A DNA stretch of 14,074 nt, from the NCBI GenBank assembly GCA_001303545.1, contig LJUA01000029.1, positions 1 to 14,074 of the forward strand, written 5' to 3'. The notes below the pieces were generated by a model. The model searched no databases. It had not been told where the DNA came from and worked only from the letters and a program-made list of their open reading frames with translations. Below are positions 1-7,931 of this stretch, in pieces (the stretch's first letter is position 1; every line of letters begins with the position of its first letter). The position numbers were made by a program, and so were the translations under genes. The DNA comes from Dehalococcoidia bacterium SM23_28_2 (GTDB taxonomy: Bacteria; Chloroflexota; Dehalococcoidia; SM23-28-2).

Positions 1-491
1 GCCACCTCCTCCGGAGCCTGGATGACATCGAAGTCGCTTATCCTGCGCTTCTCGAACTCCTGGCGACTGTAGCCGAGCGCCTGGTGCGCCCTGTCGTTGA
101 ACTCCACGAACGCTCCGGTCTCTGCGTCGATGAGGACAATCGAGTCTGCCGCTTGCTCGAAGATGGCGCGGTATTGCTCCTCGCTCTCCCGCAGCGCCTG
201 CTCCGCCCGCCTGCGCTCGCTGACCTCCACTTGAAGTTCGGCTGTGCGCTCCTCTACCAGTTCGGCAAGGTGCTCGCGATGTTTCGTCAGTTCCTCCTCC
301 GCCCGCTTGCGCTCGGTCACATCGCGCACGACCCTGACCAGGCCGGTCCGCTGCCCTGAATCGTCTACTATCTCCGTCACGGTGTGCTCCGTGATGATAG
401 CGCTGCCGTCCTTTCGCCGCACCCGATGCTCAGTGTGGAATGCCTCATTGCCTTCCAGAGCGAGGCAGAATTTCCGGCCGAACTCCTCAAC
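1..491 (-). CDS. PAS-domain sensor protein fragment, open at the left edge and truncated at its 5' end
   Basis: The minus strand reads a continuous PAS-sensor frame. It begins with the second half of a PAS domain plus PAC segment (EHRVRRKDGS, then VVRDVTERKRAEEEL). A charged coiled-coil linker follows (HLAELVEERTAEL, VSERRRAEQAL). A second PAS domain starts at ESEEQYRAIFEQAADSIVLI and continues past FNDRAHQALGYS to the window edge. PAS domains in this arrangement usually feed a histidine kinase or diguanylate cyclase, but no output domain is inside the window. The start is abnormal. The frame is open back to a TAA at 552-554 but has no ATG, GTG or TTG before a GTG at 420-422, which lies inside the PAS domain. 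The N-terminal half of the first PAS domain is missing and is not found in the other two frames. I take this as a 5'-truncated gene remnant or a frameshifted gene. Confidence 0.7.
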
Positions 492-604
492 TGAACATCG
501 TGCGCACGAACGCCTCCAAGAACGTGAATACGGGCGTGAAGAAGGCGTGAATTATTATATCGATTGACAGGAATTCTGCAAGCTGTGAAGAAAATAAGAA
601 GATC

Positions 605-625
605 AAAAAACGCCGGCGACGGCGC
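605..625 (-). terminator. Rho-independent terminator of the acyl-CoA mutase/synthetase operon
   Basis: On the minus strand a CGCCG-TCGC-CGGCG hairpin (611-624) is followed directly by six T residues (605-610) and more T-rich sequence. It lies 25 nt past the stop of the CoA-binding subunit gene. It is the only canonical intrinsic terminator I see in the window. It separates the operon from the PAS fragment. Confidence 0.8.
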
Positions 626-649
626 TGAGCCCGTCCGGGGGTTGCCAGG

Positions 650-2083
650 CTAGTCCAGCCCGGCGCGGAAGCGATGATAGTTTATGACCTTGCTCAGCAC
701 GTCGGCCGCCTGCTGGAAGCCGGCGAAGGTGGCGATCCCGCGCTCCAGGAGCTTGCCGCGTATCTCCGCCATCTCCCCTTCCAGAAGCCCCGGCTGAAGG
801 ATCACCAGGAATGGCTTCTGGCAGCGCTCCTTGTAGTGCACCAGGAGGTCTAGCAGCTTGTCAAACAGGGTGGTGCGAATGAGCCCGCGACGCTTCAGGA
901 AGGGGATCGACGACTCGAAGACGACGGCGTCGATGTTGGCGTCCTCGACCAGGATGTCCAGCATGCGCTCTAGATTGCCTGTGCGGAAGCCCATGGCCAC
1001 AGTGTGACCGGCGTCCAGTGGGTTGCGATAGCTGCCGCCGATGATCTGGAAGAAGGAGGCCAGCTTCTCGTAGGAGGCGGGCGTGAAGGTAGGCACCTCC
1101 AGATTGGCGCGGCCGAAGGCATCGGCGATGACAACCGACTGGCCGCCGGTCATGGCCACCAACCCCACTCGCCGGCCAGTGCCAGGCTTGATGTAGAGCA
1201 GGCCCTTCAAGACGTCGACTATCTCCTCCAGGCTGTCGGCGGTGACAGCCCCTGCCTGACGCATGGCGGCGTCCCAGAGGACCTGTTCGGTAGCCAGGGC
1301 GGCGGTGTGCGAGTAGATAGCGCGGGCGCCGGCCTCCGTCTGGCCGCCCTTCCAGACCACCACCGGCTTGAGGCGGGTAGCCTTTCGCAGCGCATGGAAG
1401 AAGCGGCGGCCGTCGCGGGGGCCTTCTACGTATATGCCGATGAGATCGCTCTGGGGGTCCTGGGCAAAGTACTCAAGGTAGTCGCCGATATCCAGCACTT
1501 CGGCGTTGCCGTAGCTCACCGCCTTGCCGCACTTGACGCCGTGGCCATAGCCCACGTAGGTGAAGTCGATGCAGTGGGTGCCGCTCTGGGAGATGAAGCC
1601 GACATTGCCCGCTTCGCCCCAGGGCTGGTCCTCACCCTGGCGAACGCCCAACGTGGAGTTGTAGATGCCCACGCAGTTGGGCCCAATGAGGATGAGCCCG
1701 GCCTTGCGCGCCATGTCGCCCAACTCCTGCTGGAGCCGAACGCCCTCCTCCTCTTCTATCTCGGCGAAGCCGGAGGCGAACACGGTGACCGCTGTTACCC
1801 CTTTGCGGATGCAATCCTCAATGATGCGAGGGCAGATGTCGCGGCGGACGGCGCAGACCACGTAGTCGACCCTGCCGGGGATGTCCAGAAGGCTCATGTA
1901 GTTGGGGATGCCCAGGGCCTCGATGCCGGGGATCTCTTCCTTGTTGATCTGGACGGAGTAGACCTTGCCCACGAAGGATTTCATGGCCCTGAGCCAGAAG
2001 TAGCCCATTGCCCGCTTGTCGCCGACGACGGCGACCGTGCGAGGATTGAAGGCTTTCTCCAGCTTCCGGTTCAGGTCCTTCAC
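650..2083 (-). CDS. ADP-forming acyl-CoA (acetate-CoA) synthetase, CoA-binding alpha subunit
   Basis: This 477-residue protein has the layout of the alpha subunit of NDP-forming acyl-CoA synthetases. A Rossmann CoA-binding domain comes first (FNPRTVAVVG near residue 12, IGPNCVGIYN near 133). A succinyl-CoA-ligase-like domain follows, and the segment SHTAALA places the phosphorylatable histidine at about residue 259. The family makes ATP from acyl-CoA, ADP and phosphate through a phosphohistidine. The ligase motif is divergent: SQSGTHC replaces the usual SQSGALG, so the acyl substrate is uncertain. I chose the GTG at 2083 because AGGGAG lies 8 nt upstream. A TTG at 2113 would add ten residues but has no Shine-Dalgarno. 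The ATP-grasp partner is encoded just upstream and a terminator follows. Acetate is the default substrate; a branched or short-chain acid is possible given the mutase in the operon. Confidence 0.88.
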   Translation of the reverse strand: MKDLNRKLEKAFNPRTVAVVGDKRAMGYFWLRAMKSFVGKVYSVQINKEEIPGIEALGIPNYMSLLDIPGRVDYVVCAVRRDICPRIIEDCIRKGVTAVTVFASGFAEIEEEEGVRLQQELGDMARKAGLILIGPNCVGIYNSTLGVRQGEDQPWGEAGNVGFISQSGTHCIDFTYVGYGHGVKCGKAVSYGNAEVLDIGDYLEYFAQDPQSDLIGIYVEGPRDGRRFFHALRKATRLKPVVVWKGGQTEAGARAIYSHTAALATEQVLWDAAMRQAGAVTADSLEEIVDVLKGLLYIKPGTGRRVGLVAMTGGQSVVIADAFGRANLEVPTFTPASYEKLASFFQIIGGSYRNPLDAGHTVAMGFRTGNLERMLDILVEDANIDAVVFESSIPFLKRRGLIRTTLFDKLLDLLVHYKERCQKPFLVILQPGLLEGEMAEIRGKLLERGIATFAGFQQAADVLSKVINYHRFRAGLD

Positions 2084-2091
2084 GTGGGCGA

Positions 2092-2097
2092 CTCCCT
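2092..2097 (-). promoter_or_regulatory. Shine-Dalgarno AGGGAG that decides the alpha-subunit start
   Basis: AGGGAG on the minus strand sits 8 nt before the GTG at 2083-2081. Nothing comparable precedes the in-frame TTG at 2113. The protein therefore probably begins VKDLNRKLEK, with the initiating GTG read as Met. Confidence 0.6.
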
Positions 2098-2147
2098 GTG
2101 GGCGGCCTGCCAAGAGGAGAGACTGGTGCGGAGGGCCATTCCCTGCC

Positions 2148-2840
2148 TCAGGACAGCACGATGCGGGCGTCCACGGCCAGGGCGCCGTCCTTGTAGGCGA
2201 AGATGGGGTTCAGGTCGAGCTCCTGGATCTCCGGGTGCTCCTCCACAAAGGCTGACAGGCGCATGAGCATGTTTTCCAGGGCAGCGAGGTCGGCGGGCTC
2301 CTGCCCACGGAACCCCTCGAGAACGGGGAAGCCCTGGATGTCGCGGATCATCTGGCGGGCATCTCGCGCCTCGAGGGGGACGATGCGGAAGGCGACGTCC
2401 TTCAGCACCTCCACGAAGACGCCCCCCAGGCCGAACATGAGCACCGGCCCGAACTGGGGGTCGGTGGTCATGCCCATGATCACCTCTACGCCGGGGCGGG
2501 CCATCTTCTGCACCGAGACGCCAAGGACGGCGGCCTTCGGCTGGGCGCGGCGGGCGGTCTCGACGATTTCGTCGAAGGCGGCGGCCACCTCCTCCTCCGA
2601 GTTCAGGCCCAGCTTGACGCCGCCCACATCGCTCTTGTGGGTGATGTCGGGGGAGACGATCTTGATGGCGACGGGCAGGCCTATCTGGCGGGCGGCTGCC
2701 ATCGCCTCCTCGCGGGTGGCCGCCAACTGGGCGTGGGCGACGGGGATGCCCTCCTCCGCCAGGATCTGCTTCGATTCCACCTCCGTGAGGATGGTGCGTC
2801 CCTCGCTCTTGGCCTTATCGATGATTTCGATGGCGCTCAT
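2148..2840 (-). CDS. ADP-forming acyl-CoA (acetate-CoA) synthetase, ATP-grasp beta subunit
   Basis: This 230-residue protein matches the ATP-grasp beta subunit of NDP-forming acyl-CoA synthetases in length and motif order. VAIKIVSPDITHKSDVGGV (residues 57-75) carries His68, which matches the second phosphate-shuttling histidine of the archaeal enzyme. GVEVIMGMTTDPQFGPVLM (117-135), FGLGGVFVEVLKD (136-148) and ELDLNPIFAY (207-216) form the nucleotide and metal site. The ATG at 2840 is preceded by AAGGAGG at 11 nt. The alpha subunit starts 64 nt after this gene ends, so the two should form the alpha/beta complex. In many bacteria and archaea these subunits are fused; here they are separate. The protein is expected in the cytoplasm, transferring phosphate from the alpha phosphohistidine to ADP. 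Confidence 0.93.
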   Translation of the reverse strand: MSAIEIIDKAKSEGRTILTEVESKQILAEEGIPVAHAQLAATREEAMAAARQIGLPVAIKIVSPDITHKSDVGGVKLGLNSEEEVAAAFDEIVETARRAQPKAAVLGVSVQKMARPGVEVIMGMTTDPQFGPVLMFGLGGVFVEVLKDVAFRIVPLEARDARQMIRDIQGFPVLEGFRGQEPADLAALENMLMRLSAFVEEHPEIQELDLNPIFAYKDGALAVDARIVLS

Positions 2841-2929
2841 AGGAGTGCGTGCCTCCTTTTCTGCAGTACGAAGGCGGTGCTAATGATAGGGGAGGCCGGA
2901 AGTAGGATCAACCAATCGCGAGGGAGGGG

Positions 2930-3733
2930 TCAACCCTCGCGGAGGGAGCGGCGGATGGCCTCCTCGTAGTATCCCCAGTAGGCGGGCGGCAGCAGGCGGC
3001 CGACGGCAACCATCACCTGCTCGCGGGCCCGGCGGTCCTGCTCCTGACGTGAGCCCTTCCTGTCTGCGGAAAGGGCGAAGGGCTCGCCGAACCTGACGAC
3101 GAGGGTATCATCCTCTTCCCACACGCCGGCCGGCACGAGCGGCAGGCCGCGTTCGCTCAGGGCTCGGAGGAACAGGCCGCTGCCCTCCAGGGGCTCCCTG
3201 AGGGTACCTGAGCCGCCCGCCTCGGGCATCAGGCCGACGGGCTCTCTCTGAGCGAGCCTGGCGAGGCGTCGGAGGACAGCGGCCCGCCCGACGGCCAGAG
3301 AGGCCTGGCGAGGCATGACCACCAGTCCGTACAGGTTGGCGACTCGCCTGAATATCCAACGGATGAGCCAGACGGGGATGGGAACAACACCAAGGTGGTA
3401 ACCATACCACTCGCTGGTGATCACCCAGCGGATGTTGGGGGCATGCGGTCGGTGCTTGGCGATGACGGTGGTGATGAACATGGCATGGTGGTAGGTCTGG
3501 AGGCCACGGCGGCCATAATGATTGGCGATCAGAACGAAGGGGCCCTCAGACGGTACGTTCTCCAGCCCTCGCACCTGGCGGGGGTAGGGGTTGGCGGCCA
3601 TCACCGTCCGGCTGTCCTTCAGGAAGGAGCGGCGGCGGGCCAGGAGAAGGTCGAGGGCGAAGCCGCCAAGGGGCAGGCGAGGGAACTCATACTTCGGTGG
3701 GCTCAGATTCGCTCTACCAGTGTCCGTACTCAT
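2930..3733 (-). CDS. PlsC-like acyltransferase family protein with an altered HX4D motif
   Basis: This 267-residue protein resembles the lysophospholipid/glycerolphosphate acyltransferase family. FVLIANHYGRRG (66-77) is the motif I region, VVPIPVWL (116-123) lies in the position of motif II, and GLMPEAGGSG (167-176) corresponds to the PEGTRS motif III. In classical members motif I is NHX4D with a His-Asp catalytic pair. Here His72 is present but the Asp position is Gly77, so activity or mechanism may differ; His82 and His83 follow closely. There is no signal peptide. The short hydrophobic stretch near 116-130 could be a membrane-association surface. The ATG at 3733 lacks a clear Shine-Dalgarno. 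The gene starts 63 nt after the mutase stop and ends 89 nt before the ATP-grasp subunit, inside the operon. The substrate is unknown; an acyl transfer using the CoA esters of this operon is one idea. Confidence 0.75.
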   Translation of the reverse strand: MSTDTGRANLSPPKYEFPRLPLGGFALDLLLARRRSFLKDSRTVMAANPYPRQVRGLENVPSEGPFVLIANHYGRRGLQTYHHAMFITTVIAKHRPHAPNIRWVITSEWYGYHLGVVPIPVWLIRWIFRRVANLYGLVVMPRQASLAVGRAAVLRRLARLAQREPVGLMPEAGGSGTLREPLEGSGLFLRALSERGLPLVPAGVWEEDDTLVVRFGEPFALSADRKGSRQEQDRRAREQVMVAVGRLLPPAYWGYYEEAIRRSLREG

Positions 3734-3796
3734 GAGGGCATCGTGCGAAAGCTCGCTGTGTCAGCCCTGCCTGGGAGTGAAAGGACCCACCGGAGG

Positions 3797-5464
<1,668 letters not shown>

Positions 5465-5531
5465 GCTCCTCTCCCCTCCTCCGCCTGTCTCCGCCGAGCA
5501 GGGATGCTACCGCCAGGATAACATACCGGCT

Positions 5532-5548
5532 ATCGTTTTGGTAACGAT
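5532..5548. promoter_or_regulatory. Perfect inverted repeat between divergent genes, candidate operator
   Basis: ATCGTT-N5-AACGAT is a perfect 6-bp inverted repeat with a 5-nt spacer, 68 nt upstream of the mutase start. On the minus strand a TATGTT element (5523-5528, a possible -10) lies close downstream, so the repeat would cover the -35 region. Its size suits a dimeric repressor. The binding protein is unknown; the divergent HTH gene is one candidate by position only. Confidence 0.4.
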
Positions 5549-5610
5549 GGACGCTAACCCACGAGAGGGCCAAAATGGTGAGCCAGGGAGGCCCCTAAGC
5601 TTGACAGATG

Positions 5611-5619
5611 TGGTAAAAT
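5611..5619 (+). promoter_or_regulatory. Extended -10 promoter for the HTH gene
   Basis: TGGTAAAAT fits an extended -10 element (TGn followed by TAAAAT, five of six consensus bases). It is 43 nt before the ATG at 5663. The base composition turns AT-rich here. A perfect TTGACA at 5601-5606 is too close to pair with this -10, and no good -10 lies 16-18 nt after it. Confidence 0.4.
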
Positions 5620-5662
5620 CATTCATGTGTCTTAGCATGTTAATAGACTAGCGGAGGCGGGG

Positions 5663-5878
5663 ATGGTCGACGCTCCGTTCGACAACTACCTAGACCTGGT
5701 GGAAGCGGCACGGATCCTGGGCATTCACCCCCAGAGCCTGCGGCGTCTCATCAAGCAGAAGAAGGTCCCCGCCCTCCTATTCGCTGGCAAATACCTCATC
5801 GAGCGCGACAAGCTGGAGATGTTCAAGGCCAACTACGACCCCCGTCCGGGCCGCAAGCCTGTCCGCCGCCTCCTGTGA
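5663..5878 (+). CDS. Small excisionase-type (HTH_17/MerR-like) helix-turn-helix protein
   Basis: This 71-residue protein consists almost entirely of one winged-helix/MerR-like DNA-binding fold. LDLVEAARILGIHPQSLRRL (10-29) is the helix-turn-helix, IKQKKVPALLFAGKYLIE (30-47) is the wing that contacts the minor groove, and DKLEMFKANY (49-58) closes the fold. A basic tail follows (RPGRKPVRRLL). GGAGG at 5653-5657 precedes the ATG by 5 nt. Proteins of this type act as phage or plasmid excisionases or as small transcription factors. No integrase, recombinase or attachment site is nearby, so I favour a regulator. It is the only plus-strand gene in the window. It diverges from the mutase operon, with an inverted repeat in the shared upstream region, and converges on the lipoprotein gene 19 nt away. 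Whether it controls either neighbour cannot be read from sequence. Confidence 0.85.
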   Translation: MVDAPFDNYLDLVEAARILGIHPQSLRRLIKQKKVPALLFAGKYLIERDKLEMFKANYDPRPGRKPVRRLL

Positions 5879-5883
5879 GCTTT

Positions 5884-5906
5884 CCCAGCGGCTAGTCCTA
5901 GCTGGG
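5884..5906. other. Hairpin in the convergent gene junction
   Basis: CCCAGC (5884-5889) pairs with GCTGGG (5901-5906). A competing inner pair, GCTAG (5891-5895) with CTAGC (5898-5902), is also possible. It overlaps the lipoprotein stop codon and lies just past the HTH stop. No T-run follows on either strand, so it is at best a weak bidirectional terminator. Confidence 0.35.
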
Positions 5907-6779
5907 GGGCTTGATGTCGAAATCCTCGTTGGCGTCGGTAACGTCCAGCTCCAGCTTGGCCTTGAAATCCTGACCGGTCTCATCGGTCCCTGCCACGTTA
6001 GCCCGCATGCGCACGGGCCAACCGCCGTCCTCCGCCAGCCACAGGTCAAGGCTGAACTCGTCTATGTCGCCCATGTCCTCTGTGCCGCCGAACAGGGTGG
6101 AGAGCTGCTCGAAGGTGGCTGCGTCGATGCCGCAGTAATTGGAGGAAACGTCGTTCACCGTCTCTTTCTTCTCGCTGGTACAGGTCAATGAGCCGGCATC
6201 CCCTGAGAACCCCTCCCACACGATTTGAGCCATATCCATCTCCTCGATGTCGCCCACTGCCTGGATGGGGCCGATGGCCAGGTCACCCATCTCAACCCAT
6301 TGCTGGTCGCCGATGGTAGTCATCGCCAGTTCATCGTCAACGCCGCTGATGCTCATGCGTACCTCGATCTTATCGGGGGCCACGTACGCTCCGCTGATCT
6401 CCATCTTCAGGCTTTCGGCCAGAGCGGCGGGATCCTGCCCTGGGATGGCGCTGAGGCTTTCGGCGAAGACGCTCTCCATCCCCTCCAGTTCCATTTTCAT
6501 GGTGTAGCGGTAGCTGTCCAGGTCAGCAAGTGACCCGGCGGCGAGACCTCCCGCAGGAGGAGTAGGAATAGCGCCCGGTGTGCGGTCCGCAGGAGGGGTA
6601 CGCTCAGGGAGAGGCGTGCCCGGCCCGGGAGGAGTACCTTCAGGAGCGGATGGGGCCCCCTCGGTGGCAGCAGGACTTGCTGCGGCCGCCGGTGCGCCCT
6701 CTTCGTCATCACCCCCTCCGCAGGCTACCAAGCAAAGAACCGCGAAGATAGCGACCATGACAAGAGCTAAGATTCTCAT
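5898..6779 (-). CDS. Lipoprotein with Pro/Thr-rich linker, LppX/LprG-like or hypothetical
   Basis: This 293-residue exported lipoprotein has a signal peptide (MRILALVMVAIFAVLCLVAC) whose lipobox LVAC places the lipid-modified cysteine at residue 20. An acidic then Pro/Thr/Ala-rich spacer follows (about 21-82), typical of a tether between membrane and domain. The globular part begins at DLDSYRYTMKMELEG and is beta-rich. Two cysteines (LTCTSEKK and SSNYCGID) may form a disulfide. The overall pattern suggests a ligand- or lipid-binding domain like mycobacterial LppX/LprG proteins, but I do not recognise a specific family. The start is the ATG at 6779, 11 nt after AAGGAGG. An upstream in-frame TTG at 6812 would put extra residues before the signal peptide and is unlikely. 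The gene has its own promoter and is probably monocistronic. Confidence 0.82.
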   Translation of the reverse strand: MRILALVMVAIFAVLCLVACGGGDDEEGAPAAAASPAATEGAPSAPEGTPPGPGTPLPERTPPADRTPGAIPTPPAGGLAAGSLADLDSYRYTMKMELEGMESVFAESLSAIPGQDPAALAESLKMEISGAYVAPDKIEVRMSISGVDDELAMTTIGDQQWVEMGDLAIGPIQAVGDIEEMDMAQIVWEGFSGDAGSLTCTSEKKETVNDVSSNYCGIDAATFEQLSTLFGGTEDMGDIDEFSLDLWLAEDGGWPVRMRANVAGTDETGQDFKAKLELDVTDANEDFDIKPPS

Positions 6780-6827
6780 CTGTTCGACTTCCTCCTTCCC
6801 GCCAATAGACAACCCTGTATCCTGGGA

Positions 6828-6856
6828 AGTCTAGCACTTCAAGTAGATCCGGTCAA
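6828..6856 (-). promoter_or_regulatory. Sigma-70-type promoter of the lipoprotein gene
   Basis: On the minus strand TTGACC (6851-6856, five of six matches) is separated by exactly 17 nt from TAGACT (6828-6833, four of six). Transcription would start near 6821, about 42 nt before the ATG at 6779. It lies just beyond the end of holB, so the lipoprotein gene can be expressed independently of the lysA-holB unit. Confidence 0.6.
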
Positions 6857-6860
6857 AGCC

Positions 6861-6888
6861 GTGTGCTCGTTCAGCGCATTGGGCACAC
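6861..6888. repeat. Inverted repeat upstream of the lipoprotein promoter
   Basis: GTGTGC (6861-6866) and GCACAC (6883-6888) form an inverted repeat with a 16-nt spacer. It is immediately upstream of the -35 element and downstream of holB. It could be an activator site or part of a transcript-end hairpin; no T-run follows, and the loop is long. Confidence 0.3.
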
Positions 6889-6928
6889 TGTGTTGGTTCA
6901 TACGTTTTCGGGCGATATCGGCAGCGGC

Positions 6929-7930
6929 CTAGCGGGGTGTCGGCAGGTCGAGCATGAGCACCTCCAGGGCCAGACGAGGGTTGACGTTTTCCTCCAGGCG
7001 CCGCTTGCTGGCAGCCAGCGAACGGAGAAAGGCGATCACCTGGCCAGGCTCGTACCGATCGGCCTCCGCCTTCAGGATGTCCCCCAGGTCGAGGTTAGTG
7101 ATAGCATCCTGGCCGCCGCTTGACGCGAGCAGGACATCCCGCCACCACTCCCGCCACAGGTCCAGGACGGCCATAACCGTCACCCGGTCGCGGGAGAAGC
7201 GGCCGGCGACCTCGGAGGCGTAGGCAAATCGATCCTGGATGGTGCGCTCGGGCAGGCTGCGGATGTCCACCAGCGCTTCGTGGCGGACGCGCATCATCTC
7301 CTCGTCCCGGCGGGCAGCGATGGCCCAGCCGAGGCGGCCGCGCGAGAGGCGGGCCAGGAGCTGCGCCTGACGAGGGGCCACCGACCACCGCTCACGCAAG
7401 GCCTCCTCCAGCTTGGCCACAGGCAAGGACGAAAACTCGAACTGCTGGCAGCGAGAGCGGATGGTAGCCCGCATGGCCCGCGGCCGGGAGGTGATGAGAA
7501 CAAAGACGACATCGGGCGGCGGCTCCTCCAGAGTCTTGAGGAAGGCGTTCTGGGCCGCCTCGTTCATAGCATCGGCAGGGTCGATGATGATCACCCGGCA
7601 GCGGCCCTCAAAGGGCCGCAGGCTGACCGTCCGCCCCACCTCGCGTATCTGGTCGATGCTGATGTCCTTGTGGGGGCCGCCATCGCCTGTCTCTACAGTT
7701 ACCACCTGGACGTCGGCGTGGATGCCGCCGGCGATGCGACGGCAGGGGGTGCACTCCCCGCAGGGCGGCTCAGGCCCATCGCAGTTGAGGGCCTGGGCCA
7801 GCTCCAGCGCGAGGGTGCCCTTGCCCACCTGGGGCGGCCCCACGAAGAGGTAGGCGTGGGCCTGCCTGCCCTGGGCCAGGCCGCGCTGAAGGGCAGCCAC
7901 CGCCCTGTCCTGTCCGACCGTCTGCCACAT
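6929..7930 (-). CDS. holB: DNA polymerase III delta' subunit
   Basis: This 333-residue protein matches the clamp-loader delta' subunit. MWQTVGQDRAVAALQRGL opens the AAA+ domain, and HAYLFVGPPQVGKGTLALEL (25-44) holds the P-loop. Four cysteines (50, 57, 60, 63; pattern C-x6-C-x2-C-x2-C) form the usual zinc module. Sensor-type segments follow: VIIIDPADAMNEAAQNAFLK (113-132) and IRSRCQQFEF (157-166), which includes the SRC motif. The P-loop lysine is followed by Gly rather than Ser/Thr, and DPAD replaces a DExx Walker B. This fits a delta' subunit that does not hydrolyse ATP. The ATG at 7930 comes 1 nt after the stop of the beta-helix lipoprotein gene; GAGGTG within that gene's last codons can serve as Shine-Dalgarno. 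An in-frame start further upstream would overlap that gene and adds no conserved sequence. The usual partner tmk is not adjacent. Confidence 0.9.
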   Translation of the reverse strand: MWQTVGQDRAVAALQRGLAQGRQAHAYLFVGPPQVGKGTLALELAQALNCDGPEPPCGECTPCRRIAGGIHADVQVVTVETGDGGPHKDISIDQIREVGRTVSLRPFEGRCRVIIIDPADAMNEAAQNAFLKTLEEPPPDVVFVLITSRPRAMRATIRSRCQQFEFSSLPVAKLEEALRERWSVAPRQAQLLARLSRGRLGWAIAARRDEEMMRVRHEALVDIRSLPERTIQDRFAYASEVAGRFSRDRVTVMAVLDLWREWWRDVLLASSGGQDAITNLDLGDILKAEADRYEPGQVIAFLRSLAASKRRLEENVNPRLALEVLMLDLPTPR

Positions 7931-7931
7931 G

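Noticed and set aside
1004..2266. A 420-codon plus-strand frame opposite the synthetase alpha subunit, and similar long plus frames at 3395-4387 and 7280-8149
   Set aside because: Each lies antisense to a gene with clear family motifs, has no Shine-Dalgarno of note, and translates to low-complexity Gly/Ala/Val/His sequence.
5601..5606. Perfect TTGACA taken as the -35 of the HTH gene
   Set aside because: The good -10 (TAAAAT) is only 7 nt away and nothing resembling a -10 lies at 16-18 nt; the extended -10 explains the promoter better.
5663..5878. The HTH gene as evidence for a prophage or integrative element
   Set aside because: No integrase, attachment-site repeat or tRNA gene is visible, and the flanking genes are metabolic or housekeeping.
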